Assembly: GCA_014904985.1 (NCBI GenBank) | Contig: MU128941.1 | Location: 196,551 to 260,550 of the forward strand | Length of the DNA stretch: 64,000 nucleotides | Reading direction: 5' to 3' | Source: Hydnum rufescens UP504 | Lineage: Eukaryota > Basidiomycota > Agaricomycetes > Cantharellales > Hydnaceae | Shown: positions 43,010 to 55,183 of the stretch, piece by piece | How the letters are laid out: each line of letters begins with the position of its first letter | How positions within the stretch are numbered: position 1 is the stretch's first letter | Program-made: the position numbers and the translations under genes | Notes under the pieces: model-generated | Seen by the model: the letters and a program-made list of their open reading frames with translations, nothing else | Told to the model about the DNA's origin: nothing | Databases searched by the model: none

Positions 43010-44351
43010 TCACACGAGGCTATGAGACGGAAAGTGGAGCAGGATAAATAACGCAATCAATAAGGGAGCAGCAGCAATTACGTGTTCCGCGATCCCACTT
43101 AATCCCACTACTATGTCCCGTGGGCTATTCGGGCACATTGTATCGCTCGAGCCTACGGGATGTTCGGACTTCAGACCACGAGAATGACTCCCATCAAATC
43201 GAATAGAACCGCGGTCATACGAGTCAGGCCATTTTTCCAGACTTTGAACATAGCATTGCACCCCAAAGTGGGTGTGAATGTGGGAGTCGAAGGATCTAGG
43301 GAACAGGGGCCGTGGTAATCGTTCAGCGGGGGAGAACTCGATCGGAACGTTATAGTGGTGGTGGTGGTGAGGGGGGGGAAATCGATGTATGTTGTGGCCC
43401 GCCATGGGAGATGGGGGGGATGTATGCTGTGATTCGACTCGGACATCTCCAGAGATGAGGGGGATGCTGGCGTAGTGTGCGCGGTCTGACGGGACGGCGG
43501 GCACTGGGTTAAGGGGGATAGCGTCGAACCTCATGAGCTCGTCTAAACCACCCATGGGTGACAATCCGGGCTTTGCGTTGTCAGCCGCCACGCTGTGCGT
43601 TGATATATGATTGAGATCATGGGGTCCAATGTCAGAGGGAAATACCGTGGGGCGATAAGGAAGCAAAAGGGCAGGATGGGTGCCAGTGATGTCACAATTG
43701 AAGAATTGGGGATCTTGTTGATCCTCCGTCATCGATGGCGCAGATCCTGATTCGTGCACAGGGTGTGATGGGGGAGGAGGGACTCCCAATGAAGAGCCAC
43801 TCCATTGTGAACCCTGTGCATGGTCATCGGAGGGCTGGGTGGTGGGGGCCCAAGGGGGAGGGCTGTAGGAGGACTGGCTTCGGCGTTCCGGGGTGGTAGG
43901 TCCTTCCAACACCGCGGACACTGTAAAAGCACTGGCCCGGGATGCGCGGGCATGGACTGCCGGGTGTTTGTGCGCCATGACGACAAGAGTACCCTTGGCC
44001 GTGGCTGTAGGATGCCTCTTGGTCGGAAAACTGCATGTCCTGCCATGTCTATACAGGTTACTTCGAGTGGCGAAGGGGCGTTCGCATTTCTTGCAGCCAT
44101 AGGCTGAACATGATGCATAAGAAGGTGAATGGGTAAAATGAAAGGGCATTACTTGCGTTTTTCGCCCGTGTGGATGCGGATGTGCTGGGGGAGTAGAGTG
44201 AGTAGTTAGACGCCCTGAGGTGCATTAGTAAACAAACCTGCTCGAGGGCGCATGGCCTGTCGAAGCGAGAAGGACAAGTGGGGCAGATATGGGGTCTGGG
44301 GCGCGGGGCTTTCTTCATCCCCCTCTTTTTCAAACCGCGCTGAACGAACAT
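43010..44351 (-). CDS. C2H2-type zinc-finger transcription factor
   Basis: Exon 1 (44351-44238) begins MFVQRGLKKRGMKK, basic, and contains the first finger half CPTCPSRFDRPCALEQ. Intron 1 (44185-44237, 53 nt, GTTTGT to CCCCAG) is followed by HIRIHTGEK. Intron 2 (44104-44156, 53 nt) has a GC donor (GCAAGT) and TTCAG acceptor; using it yields the canonical linker TGEKPYGCKKC. Finger 1 is C-x2-C-x12-H-x3-H. Finger 2 is C-x2-C-x12-H-x3-C, a C2HC variant. Exon 3 continues to 43010 as a long Pro/Ser/His-rich region (HHHHH near 43365) with a hydrophobic C-terminus. A nuclear DNA-binding regulator is the natural reading; targets are unknown. Confidence 0.82.
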
Positions 44352-45797
44352 GTCCTACAGAGGAACAATGCAGTGAACAGATGCAATAGATGGGGAAAGC
44401 CCCCTATGGAGCGGAATATCCCCCACACTGTCCGGTTTGTAGCGTGCGGCCATGCGCAATTTAGAGGGGGAACACCGTACGTTTCTAGGAACCATCAGAG
44501 CACTGTTGTAATTTGTTTGCAGAAAGGCTAACGGCCAAAAATTGCGAGTCTTGGATCCGCAACAACTGAATACCTTCCCACCGGGCTTCTCGACAGCAAG
44601 TATGGAGAAAACAAACCAACACTGAACCGCCTTAGATCAGACTCTAATGGCAGGGATTTCATAGCCAAAATCCATGCAAGTTCACATCAGCCTTTGCAGT
44701 GTCCAATAAAACCTGTACAACTCGCCACAAGACAGGATGGCAGACTCCTGGGCTCTCTAATGGAAGTCCGATGAGTCTGACATCCGTCGAGCTGGGCGAT
44801 TGGTACAAGTCTCTCTAGTATAGGATCCAGGTGGAGCATCCAAAGTTGCAGTCTCCTCCCAGTCGCCGGGTATAGACACCAAATATAGTAGACAAAGCCT
44901 AACTCCGTATTATTGATCCGAATTATATGATATGAAATAAAAACGGAAATGTTCATGCCGAAAAGCAACCACGACGCGAACGCGAACATTGTTCTTTGTG
45001 GCGCGGTTTCCTTAGATCGGATATTCCGCGTCCCACTCCGGCACATCCACCCGTGTCTCAGCTGACTACTGATGTGTTGGACAGCATTGCCACCTTTGTC
45101 ATTTGCAACCTTTTCATAATACTTTTGTTAGGGACCTAGGGTCTCTCAAGCCAAATAGACGTCCGCCCGAGAACACAATTAACCAGAGTAAAAAAAACGC
45201 GAAGATCCCGAGACAAGGCTACCAGAATCAAGTGTTACGTTTCACAACCAACCAGAGGGGTCTCTTTCCAAAAAACCAAAAAAAAAAAAAGCACAGCAGA
45301 AAGCCGGCAGTCTTACGTGCCAAACAAAGGTGCACAGCCATGGCCAGGCAAATTCAGTATCGATACAATGAAATGGTTGGTCTCGAGATCGCCAACCCTC
45401 TGCATAAGAGTCGGGATGTCATGAGGTCACTGTGACCAGTAACCATGAACAAAGGTGGCACCACTATCATACATTTCTGCGTAGTATGAGCATGCAGCCG
45501 CAAGGTCCTCTAGATATCGAGCTCGGAATTTGCTCACGGTGTTTTCCGAAAGTCTGTTGTCTCTGACCCTTTGCAAAGTGTTGGCGCTGTGCGGGTCTGG
45601 GACCGAGGCTAGTATTCCAATATAACCGCCGATGGTGTGGCCGTAGCAAGCCTCGCATAATTCATAGCTTCTCAACCTGGCGAGAGGGCTGGCCTCAGCA
45701 AGGTGGCCTCGCTGTCGCCTGGTGTGCGCACCTTCCGACCTGCGGTGCTCTTGAGGCCAGCCATCTTGTTTTTTTCGCCTCGCAAACACAATATCTC
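44352..45797. other. Intergenic, no supported gene
   Basis: Upstream region of the zinc-finger gene. A 120-codon minus-strand frame (45427-45789) starts 9 bp from the next gene's ATG and has no domain, so it is not called. Confidence 0.4.
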
Positions 45798-46537
45798 ATG
45801 GGACGAGGGCCATTTGTTCTCTTCGACCCCGAGAATAACAAGCACTGGGCCATGCGCCTAAGAGTTGCTCATGAACTTCAAGCGTCATACACCCGGGCTC
45901 ATGCCTTTTTCAAGAAAAGATGCGAGGAACTGATCACAAATTACGCATGGCGGTCTATCGATTGGGGCCGTAAGGCAAGTAGGCGACCGTTCATTGTGTC
46001 CAGATGTCGCCTCTTCATCTGGCTGACGGCAATCCATTCTCACAGCACCATATCTTTCGCATTGCGACTAAGACCCCTCCGTCACCGAGATATCCATCCC
46101 ATACCGCTTCCTCACCGGACTTAACCCTCCAACTGCCGAAGACTTTGGCACAGTTCCTCAAACTGTCCCATCGTGAGAAATGGAGGCGCATGTTCGAGGA
46201 CCGCCGCATATTCCAAACGAAACGGCTGAACCAATGGAGTCATGATCTCTTCATCGATTCGTGCCCTCCGCTGGCCGACATTATGTACATGTTACAAGTT
46301 CTTGTCCCGGGCATGCTCCTGCTTGTTCGAGTCGACCACATTCCGACAGTTGGAGACCAAAAGATTACGAGAGCCCTTCCACCGGAGGAATGGACGCTCG
46401 AACACGCCGAAGAGCTCGAATACATACTGGGCAGTAGGCCTCAATTCGAGCATGTGTTGAGACAGGCGGGCCGGACGATGGCGATCGAGATAACGTGGGA
46501 TAGGTCGGAGTATTGTGAGGATGCACCCTTCGGATGA
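45798..46537 (+). CDS. Two-exon hypothetical protein
   Basis: Exon 1 (45798-45974) encodes MGRGPFVLFDPENNKHWAM..DWGRK. A 71-nt intron (45975-46045) with a GCAAGT donor and CACAG acceptor restores the frame into exon 2 (46046-46537, HHIFRIATKTPPSP...CEDAPFG). A plain GT donor nearby does not keep frame. The product is about 223 residues, rich in Arg and aromatic residues, with a hydrophobic MYMLQVLVPGMLLLVRV stretch near the middle. No family is recognised. If the splice is right, this is the second GC-AG intron within 2 kb. Confidence 0.45.
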
Positions 46538-46899
46538 GAGGAATCTGTTCAATGTACGTATTGTCTTGTCCCTCCCCTTCTTTTCCATTGCTACACTCGA
46601 ACCTGTGGGCAGGGACTCTCCACTTCTACATTCGTGCAACTGCAAAATACTGAGCGTTGATAATGTCCTAGCCGATGTTCCAAACTGTCGAGAACTCGAG
46701 CCTCGGATCCGGCAGAGTCAACGGGGTTCAGAAGACCCTTGCACGATGACAAGTTGACAACCTACAGCCCTCCAAGTCGGCAGGCCCGCCTTCCGCTATG
46801 CTAGTCGGTCGTATCGCTACAGCATACACCTTAAAATTATAGTGATTATATATAGATCCTTACCCCGGGAGTTTGATTCTGCTTCTGTGCAGCACTACC

Positions 46900-49300
46900 C
46901 ATTCATGTCACCCCCAGACGGCTACCGCAATGCTAAGTGCGTGAGGCGTGATACCAAGCTCATCGCGTCCAACCGACAAGTTGTTGGCAATTGCAGTCCA
47001 CTGCCTAACCAGACAAATGCCAGGACAACTGGTGTGGATTGTCGCGGCAGGAGATGTGGCTCCTGACGCTGCGTCGTCAACAAAGTGCAAAGGAAGGCCC
47101 CGGCCGCTTCGGAGCGAAAATCTATTGGCTATCCGTTATCCAAGTCTAATAACGCTGTGTTCGATGGACGTCGCGGAGATCGAGTCAAGTGGCGACGATC
47201 TTACGCGCCTTGTCCGTTCGAGGGATGGGCTGCCAGTCGTACGCTACGGGTGTGACCAAGGCTCTCCTTACTATCCCCACCCTGGAAAATTACGCTCTCT
47301 GGGCCGGCAATTCACATTTACGAGGATGGCGCTATCACCCCCGAAGCCATCGCTCGGCCACGGCGACCCCCACTGACTTTCACTGCGAAGTTCGAACCGT
47401 CACCGGAGCCGTCCACCAGAAACGAATCGTCCGTCAGGTTAATGATCTCCAAGATACAAAACTTTCTGCAGTCTTGTGATGAGTCCAATGCAAAGACATA
47501 AATCGGGTCGTGCGATAGTCGAGGTCGAATATTGGGACTATCTCCATTATATGCTGCATCCTGTGCTTGTCCTCTCGTGGGCTGCGAGACCTGCCGACCA
47601 ATTGCGTACGGTTGGATCTCAATGGTGTGGACAATTGTGACCCAGTTGTACTTCGCAAGTCCCCTATATTCCTCCGCCTTCCGATGTCTCTTCCTTCAGC
47701 GGATCGACTTGCTTCCTGTCATCAGCATCTCCGTGGGGTATATGTTCTCGGTCACTGCATTCAACATGAAGCTCGTGCACCATCCTTCTTTGGGTAACTT
47801 CTTCGAGACCTCGAGTCTACTGGTTACCCTCATCATGGATAGGAGACTGGCATCTGCTTGTGCACGTCGCCTGGCATGGTCTACCGCCGACAGCCTCACC
47901 GCATTGCGGATTCGTACCGCAGACCTCATGGATAGCGAGCATGCTCTGGTCACTTCCTTGTCAGATGAGTTAGTGCATACCTGAGATATCCTGCGTATCC
48001 CGCCTGAAATGACGATGCCTACGGATGAAGTCAAAGGACCGAGCGAGCCGGATGAATTCTCTATAACTGGCGAAAGTACCCCAAGGGGGAAGCGCGAGGG
48101 ATCCAAGTTGATTGCAGGGACGCTCAATATGTTCGGCTTCAAATGTCTGTTGAGCGCGTACTGAGCGATAATACCGTTCGCGGATATCACACATCTAATG
48201 CGCTCGGCTCAGGACTTTCGCCTACCTGTTCAAGATCTTTCGGACCAAGTCACGTCCTAGCTGGCATCAATTTTCCTTGCACTGTCTGCGATCAAGTTCT
48301 TGGTGGGGTATGGTAGGCTTATATGGCCGGCGTGAATCCGGGAGTAATGTGGCAGTCAACGCTCTGAAATATGCGATCGCTGTGATGGTGATATCCTGTC
48401 CCTGTGGGTGTGGGATAAGACAGGTGCTCACAGAAGGGAAATTGCAGGTCGTTCGATTGCATATCCTACGGGCCGACGCTATGCCGTTGGCGATCGCCTC
48501 GCTTCAAATTCGGGTCATCCGTGCCAGTGCACGACGATTGGGTTATGTGCTCCTCCACAATGGGAGCCTATGGCCCTCAAGGATATCCAGTCCATTTCTG
48601 CCAAGGATCTCGAAGCCACGTACGCTCATCTTCCCTTGGGAGGTGACAATCCCAAATGGCTCGAAGCTGAGCACCCTGTGACTGGTGAAATATTAGTGGA
48701 GGCCCTCACTCATTTGTAGCTATGCGTGGTGAGGAAGTCATCGCCGTATTTGGCCTCACGGATACTATTTGGCGTGAATCACAAGAGACGATTGAGTCTG
48801 AGACGCCGAGGCGCCGAGGTGCCACTGTGCATATCGTCAGTGGAGATGAGCAGGCGATTGTCAATGATGTGGCCGCCTGAGTTAGTATCGCTCCTTAACA
48901 TGCATTTGGAAATTGTTCTCCACCATTGAAACAAGACCACGTCAAGAGGCCCCACTAGTCCTTATCGTGGACCCTCCAAGGTAGGGTTTTTCGGCGGTGG
49001 TAGGAACGATGGTCTGGCGCTCGCTGAGGCTGATATTTGCATCTCTTTTGGGTGTGGCTCTTAGTGCTGCAGATGTCGTCATCCTGGATCCGTCGAACAT
49101 GGCAGGCGATTCTGTAGGTTTCTCAGGCGCCACTCCGCGCATCGAGGTAAATTTCGCACGGGCCTTCGTGTATAGTGTCGTGGCGTTGTTGGCAGCAGGC
49201 GCGTTCGTTCTCACCTCAATATGCAAATCTTGGGGAGTTAGGGTCGGTGTTGCCTGTTATTTTCTCATCGCGTGGACGGGGCTCCTCAAGGTCTAGAGAC
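46900..49300 (+). pseudogene. P1B-type heavy-metal ATPase, heavily degraded
   Basis: Pieces in three frames follow the order of a Cu/heavy-metal P-type ATPase. They are an HMA-like motif GMGCQSYATGVTKAL (about 47225; second Cys is Tyr), transmembrane pieces (SISVGYMFSVTAFN and FFETSSLLVTLIM, about 47725-47840), the actuator loop MPTDEV..ITGESTP (about 48015-48080), ISCPCG (about 48390), the phosphorylation site DKTG (about 48414), EHPVTGEILVEA (about 48667), GATVHIVSGDEQ (about 48817) and LSAADVVILDPSNM (about 49060). CPC and DKTG are almost adjacent, whereas tens of residues normally separate them, so a deletion is present. Many frameshifts and stops; no complete product is possible. Confidence 0.75.
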
Positions 49301-51423
49301 TCTCCCCTCACTGGTGTCGTGGCGTCCGATAGATCAAGTGCTCAATGTTATTCTACACTCAGCACGTACTTCTCCAATGATTCATTGGCGATCAATCTCG
49401 TTGATCTTTTCGTACGCACCACTACAATCTTCACGGTTCCGCTTTGCATACTATTCGTTTTCCTATAAAAGTGAAACCTTCACCTTGACCCTAGTCAGAC
49501 TGCCCTGTTCAGAGCGACGCACTATGGACTCACCCATTCTTCCGGTCGCTTCGCAGGTCAACCCTGTGCATCGAGCGGGGGACCCCAGACCAATCCCGAA
49601 ACATGCACGTCGGTTATTATGAGAAGCACCAACATTCTCATTCACGATCTTCAGGACCAGTCAATGAACGAAGGAAGAAGGAAGGGGGCTGCGCTGTCCA
49701 ATCAGGGCCGAGGAATAATAAAGCAAGAGTACATTACGTTTTTATTTATTTTGTTTTATGATCTGGGGGTACAAAATTCATTCGAAGCTCGGAATGATGA
49801 ATGAAATCCAGTGAATACTTAGATACCTAGAGCCTGCGGCACTGGGTAATATGGATCGAATGATTAGCGCGTATACTCGGGGAAATTCGGGTGAATCATA
49901 ACATACATAAATGAGAAGCACGCGGAAGGGGGAGGCCTCATTCTAGGATGTACCAGGGAGAAAACGTGTTGGAATCATCTCCGAATAGATGACGAAGGAT
50001 GGCCCTAGTGAGAAGTCCCAAGAATGGCGGGGCCTCGCACGAACAGGACAAGGATGAACCCGGCGGCTCGCATACTGCTGGCTCGCATGCATGTTTGGGG
50101 ACGTGTGGGACCAAGAGCTTGGACTCGAATAAGGGGCCAAGGACAAGCTGGGGGAGATTGGTGCAGCCGACTAGCAACGCGAGACATCGATAAGATTACG
50201 ATGTAGAATGCCGGATCTACATTCTATTTTTGGGGGTGGCGATGAAGGTGCGAAGGACAGATCACGGGACGAGGTGGTGGTTCGATGTAATTTGCGGCGT
50301 TAGAGAGTAGAAAGATCCACAAACAGTACGTAGGGCGATGAAGACGTCCTTACATGGGCGGCCAGGGCGGGGGCCTACTTTTTTGTTTTTTGGGCCAGGA
50401 GTTGACGGCAGAATGAATCGAACTAAGTCTAATTAACTATCCATGTTTACGTTGCCCAGTTTGAAATGATCTGAGGAAGATCTGTGGAGTACCATGGATG
50501 TATGCGGCGGATAGAAGCAACCACGGAGAAAATACGTCAGAGTGGGATTGTACGTTCTCACTTCGAAGCGAGGGGGGTGGAGCTACAGAAGGAAAATGGA
50601 AATGGGGTGGGGCACGACGCGCGTACCTCAGTGGGAGGCAAATGATCCTGTGTTAGAAATTCATGTAGACATAATATGCGGGCACGCGTTGCTTGCTATG
50701 TCCGCCCACCCTAGGCCCATGAACTGTCCCTCGTGCAGATGAATTCCAGGACGAGCAATGATGCTAATGTGGCATCGGCAACCTGCCTTAGAATGGATTT
50801 CAGATCCGCTGGCAATGCGGGATGAGAAATTTGTGAGAGCACACGAGATGACAGGCAAGAATACCTATGTAATATGGTAACGAGACATGGAATAAAATAA
50901 CATAATACACACACCACACATACGTAGATCCCCCGTCCCGGGCAGGCCAATCCTAATGGATCCACCCTATGCAGTCTGGACTCGGTGTCTCGGTGGCTTG
51001 GCCCGATACATAGCGTTGCCCGAACAACCGAGTCAACGGGAAAATAACAAACAGAATTGAGACACCCAACAACAAAAATACGCAAAAACCCTGGAAAAAA
51101 TGGGGAAAATATAGAAAGAAGAAAGGAACGGGGGTGGGACAAGGATCGAAAGAGGGGATGGGTCTATAGACCGACAGTACCGACACGGTGGATGGAGGGG
51201 CGAAACAACAGGGGTTCATTACAATGATGGTGTTTGGGACGTCGTTTGAGGATTGGGATGGTGAATGATTTACTGGCGATTGTCGAGGATGGGAGATCCC
51301 CAAAGTACAAAAAGGGGTCGGGGCAACCCCGACCTGAGCCCCCTCAGGATCATATATCGTGGCGGCACGAGCGACAACAGGTATTTTTGGGTACGATACA
51401 GTGGGGCGGGCATCCGCGCCTCT
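49300..51423. other. Intergenic, no supported gene
   Basis: Several frames of 60-140 codons overlap on both strands. A minus-strand hydrophobic stretch near 51050-51130 (FFFLYFPHFFQGFCVFLLLGVSILFVIF) could be an exon of an unrecognised membrane protein, but no start, splice chain or domain was found. Confidence 0.35.
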
Positions 51424-52065
51424 TCAGTCTGCGTGAGCAAACAAGAGGCCAACGATAGATCGCGGACGAGGTGGAACGGTTTTTTGCGCATTCGACTCGG
51501 TGGCAATGGTATTGTGAACGGAGGACGTCACGGACTGTGTTGTCTGGGGATGGACTTTCTTCGTGAGCCGCCTACGTGGGGGCTGCGATAGTTGTGAAGA
51601 TGAGGATGCGCCAGGACGAAACAGGAACCGGATGTGAGTGTGAAAAGGAGACAAAGGCGTGTCCGGTCGTTGGCGCTGTGGTTGTGGTTGTGCAGGGTGC
51701 ACCCAGGGGATAGATATGAAGTGGGTATTTGCACGAGGCCGTGTTGTTTGCTGTTGTCGCTGTTGTCGCTGTTGCGGTGGTGCTGGAGATAGTGGTGGTC
51801 GTGACAGTGGCGGTGGCAGTGACGATGGGAGAGCCACGATGTTGTCCTCCTCCTCCTCGATGTCTATATGCTCTACAAAACGCGAGAGACCCACGCGAGG
51901 GGGTAGTCTGAAGGCGGTGGAGGAGGAGGAAGAAGCAGATGACGGCAGTGTGTCGGCGTTGCTCTGCTTGGCGCGGAGACTAGCTATGTCCGAAGCTGAA
52001 TGCCATGGTCTGCGAGGAATTTCGCTGTCGGAGGCGTCGTCGTCGTCTTGGACAATGGCATACAT
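51424..52065 (-). CDS. Low-complexity hypothetical protein
   Basis: One frame of 213 codons, MYAIVQDDDDASDSEIPRRP... It holds a Ser run, an EEEED acidic patch after FVEHID, Pro-rich and Gln/Arg-rich (QQRQQRQQQ) stretches, and PRPRSIVGLLF near the end. It is probably disordered. The opposite strand is also open over most of this interval, so codon-level support is weak; the minus frame is preferred because its ends are natural. Confidence 0.4.
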   Translation of the reverse strand: MYAIVQDDDDASDSEIPRRPWHSASDIASLRAKQSNADTLPSSASSSSSTAFRLPPRVGLSRFVEHIDIEEEEDNIVALPSSLPPPLSRPPLSPAPPQQRQQRQQQTTRPRANTHFISIPWVHPAQPQPQRQRPDTPLSPFHTHIRFLFRPGASSSSQLSQPPRRRLTKKVHPQTTQSVTSSVHNTIATESNAQKTVPPRPRSIVGLLFAHAD

Positions 52066-55000
52066 CTTTGGGGGGTTTTGCAGTTCGTCTCAGGAACACA
52101 TCTCCCCTTAAACAAAGACACCAAGGGGTTTTTGCCCCCCGGAATATCAAATCATGTGACAGCTCCCCGCCCTCGCAACAGCTCCTGTTGCTCTCACCCT
52201 CGTCCTCCTCTTCCCCTCGCCGCTGCACCAGTTGCCCTTAAGCCCTAGTCGACTCCCCTTGTGTCACCGTCCTAAGCCCGCTCGACGCTGTCCCCCACGG
52301 GCCAGCATCGGCTCGCGTTTCTCGAATTAATGATTCTCTTCATACGTAACCCTGGAAACGCTGCCTTCTTGCCCTCGTGGCGCTACCGACACCTCCCAGT
52401 GCTTGCTCTAGACTCGGGATCATCTTCCAGGGTCACGTGATGGACCAAATAAGGCCAGAACTCACGCCTCCCAAATTTCCAACTGCGCTCCTCCCTCTCC
52501 TCTTTCGCATCTCTGGCAAAAGCACAGCAATCAAGGATACCATGGGAGATCTTTCGTTTATCTCCACAACAGTTGAATATTCATATCAACTTCTCACGAC
52601 CAGCATCACCCCTCCTGAGGCCGCATTTGTGCGTCTCTCAGAGTGCCCCTCCAGACAAAGCTGTCTCTCCTCCACCTTCTATATTCGAAGAGGTTGCCCA
52701 TCCCCCTGGATCTGAACATTTCGGTCTGTTCACCTGAAGTGCCCGAGGGAGTAATCTCCCAACCATTTCCGACAGTCCAATCGAGCTTTGCCATTATCGT
52801 CCTCGCCTGACACGTCTCATGTATGCGCCAGGACAGGGTAGCGTGAGCCACATACTCGACCCCCCTGTGATTGTTCTTCCTTTGCAAGGAGTGGATAAAG
52901 GCTGATCCATCTGTAGAGTGTAAATATGTGTGATATAACCTCGAAGAGGAATCCGGGAATCAATCAATATCATAATCGCCAGCTATATGTCAAACCTCGC
53001 CATATTAGGCCTATACGCCTGTGAGGAAACCTGTCCAAGCACTGCTTACATTGGAACGCAAATGGGTAAAGCGCGTGATGGGTACGATGACACTGATCAT
53101 CGATCCGGTGTTCCTCTGGTTCGGACCGATAACCGCAGGGGGAGGGCCTCACAATTATTGCTCAAGAATTCGATCAGTCCCAACCCCGCCAGCGCCTCTC
53201 CATCCCAAGCCACTTTCCTTCCTCCTTTTCACATTGGCATGACATTGCAGCCGAGAAAATTCCGAAAGTCATCTCACATCCGTCAGCACATTTTCAAAAC
53301 AGGTAAAGTCACCGGAACATGCAAGTTCTACCATCAATCAATTAAGTCACCACGCGATCCCAAAGGCCATTGTGGCCCAGAAGGCCCCAAACAGTTCAAT
53401 TTAACCTTTTACGCGACATTAATTCAGCCACACTCCTGGCATACGGTCATGCATACCCAGACTTGCTTTTTCTAGGGGTCAAGTTGCGCTAGAAACTAGA
53501 GTAAAACCCTCCGACAGCATGGCGAAGCCTCTGGGACCGTCAGATCATCTTAAACTCTTTTTGGAAAGGGGCTGACAAGTATCTCCTCTGAAGGTGGAAA
53601 ATGAGCAAACTGTTATCTATCCTCATTCTGTCAGTGGAATGAGTGCACAGCCGGGTCCGATCGGCATTATGCCTATTTTAGTCCAAAACCGGCACTACAT
53701 ACATCTTACGTGATAGATTCAGCACCTGCTTTCCGACACACGGCAGTCGGATGTTTCGCCATGGCACAAAAACAGTGGGTTTACGGTGGAACACCCTAAT
53801 TCTGGGATGCCACCCCTGAAGTTGCCCGGAAGTCCACACTTTAGCTCCGGTGGACTCAACGTCATATTACCTCGCCAGAATGTTTGAACTGCAAGTCTGA
53901 GATATTTGCAAACGTCAGCAGATAAGATGACCCCTAGCTGTCAGCTAGAGCCTCCGAATCTCATCTTTTAGAAGACTAAACAGTGTGACAAATTTAAAGT
54001 AGGAACCCCTCAAGGGACGATAGAGAGGCCATATGGGACCCGGGCAATTGCCCAGGCTCGTGAACTGTGTGCGTGAGGGGCTCAGCTTGAAGTTTGAACA
54101 TTTATGTAATTGGACTTTGGCACTGTCAAGGCATGTTCCTCTAGCCTACTTTATAGCCTCTAGCCTACTTTATAGCAGCATAGTACATAAAGTGACCCTA
54201 AGGCCCGGAGTATAAAACATGTATCAGCATCTTGTTACATATGAGCTTGACCAAAGCTTAGCTTTGCAGGGAGGCAGGCTGTGCCCGCTTCAATAAGATA
54301 GCAGTGAACCACAAAGGACACAACTTATTGTGTGTTCATGGCACGCAATTAGTACGTAAAGTTTAAGACGCCGAACGTTAGGGGAGGTCTGGTGTTAAAT
54401 CTGAGTCTGACTAGAGGTACTTTACTATTTTGAACAGGTGGCTCTGACCACGTTGATCGGTGCTCATAGAACTGTTGGAATTGGGGATGGGCGAGCTCTA
54501 ACGCTCATCGTTTAGTCAGCGTAACCTTCTAGATAGTTTCGCGGGATGTACCGAAGTTCCCTCAAGTGTTTGCTTGAGCTCTGATCAAACGCTCTATGTT
54601 TTCTCTTGTTGTGCGAATCTAAGTGGCTCTGCACCGATTCTTCAACAAGAACTCTGTGACTGGTACAGTAACTTCCACATTCCGGCCCTCCTCCAACCTT
54701 GCGCAAGACTTGACTTGTGAGTATGTTGAAGACCCTATTGCCTATTGTTCAACCAATTTCCAAGTCACTTAATAATTACTTGTTAGACCTCATGGCTTCA
54801 CTAACATCTCACTTGTTATATCTTTGAGTGAATTCAATCTCAAGGACAGTTAATTATGTAAAGGACAGTAATTCGGTTTACAGGTAGCCGGTTGTGTACT
54901 GACGTGCCGGACCATAAGGCCATATGGATATGGTGAGGCTTGGTGTATAATCCATTCTTGGTCTGGTAGCATCTGTGACAACGGACTCCTGTTACTCGTA

Positions 55001-55180
55001 TGCTGCTGTTAGAACATTGTCCGAATCTCAAGCAATGGTTACGAGTGCTAAATAATTATTTACAGTACAACATAGCATTATACTGACCGAGTCCCGGAAT
55101 TACCCATAAACGATGTCAATAAACTCCAAACATAAGGATAGATAGATGTAACGGCCGCGAGTTCTAAAAATGAAGGTGCC
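52066..55180. other. Intergenic, no supported gene
   Basis: Short overlapping frames only. A perfect 19-bp tandem pair, TCTAGCCTACTTTATAGC plus one base, lies at 54140-54177. The stretch 53.5-55.0 kb is A/T-rich without long frames. Confidence 0.4.
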
Positions 55181-55183
55181 TTT

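Noticed and set aside
45427..45789. 120-codon minus-strand ORF
   Set aside because: Starts 9 bp from a divergent ATG, lacks a domain, and leaves no room for a promoter.
51659..52111. 150-codon plus-strand Gly/Cys/Arg-rich frame
   Set aside because: Complement of the low-complexity minus-strand protein; composition is an echo.
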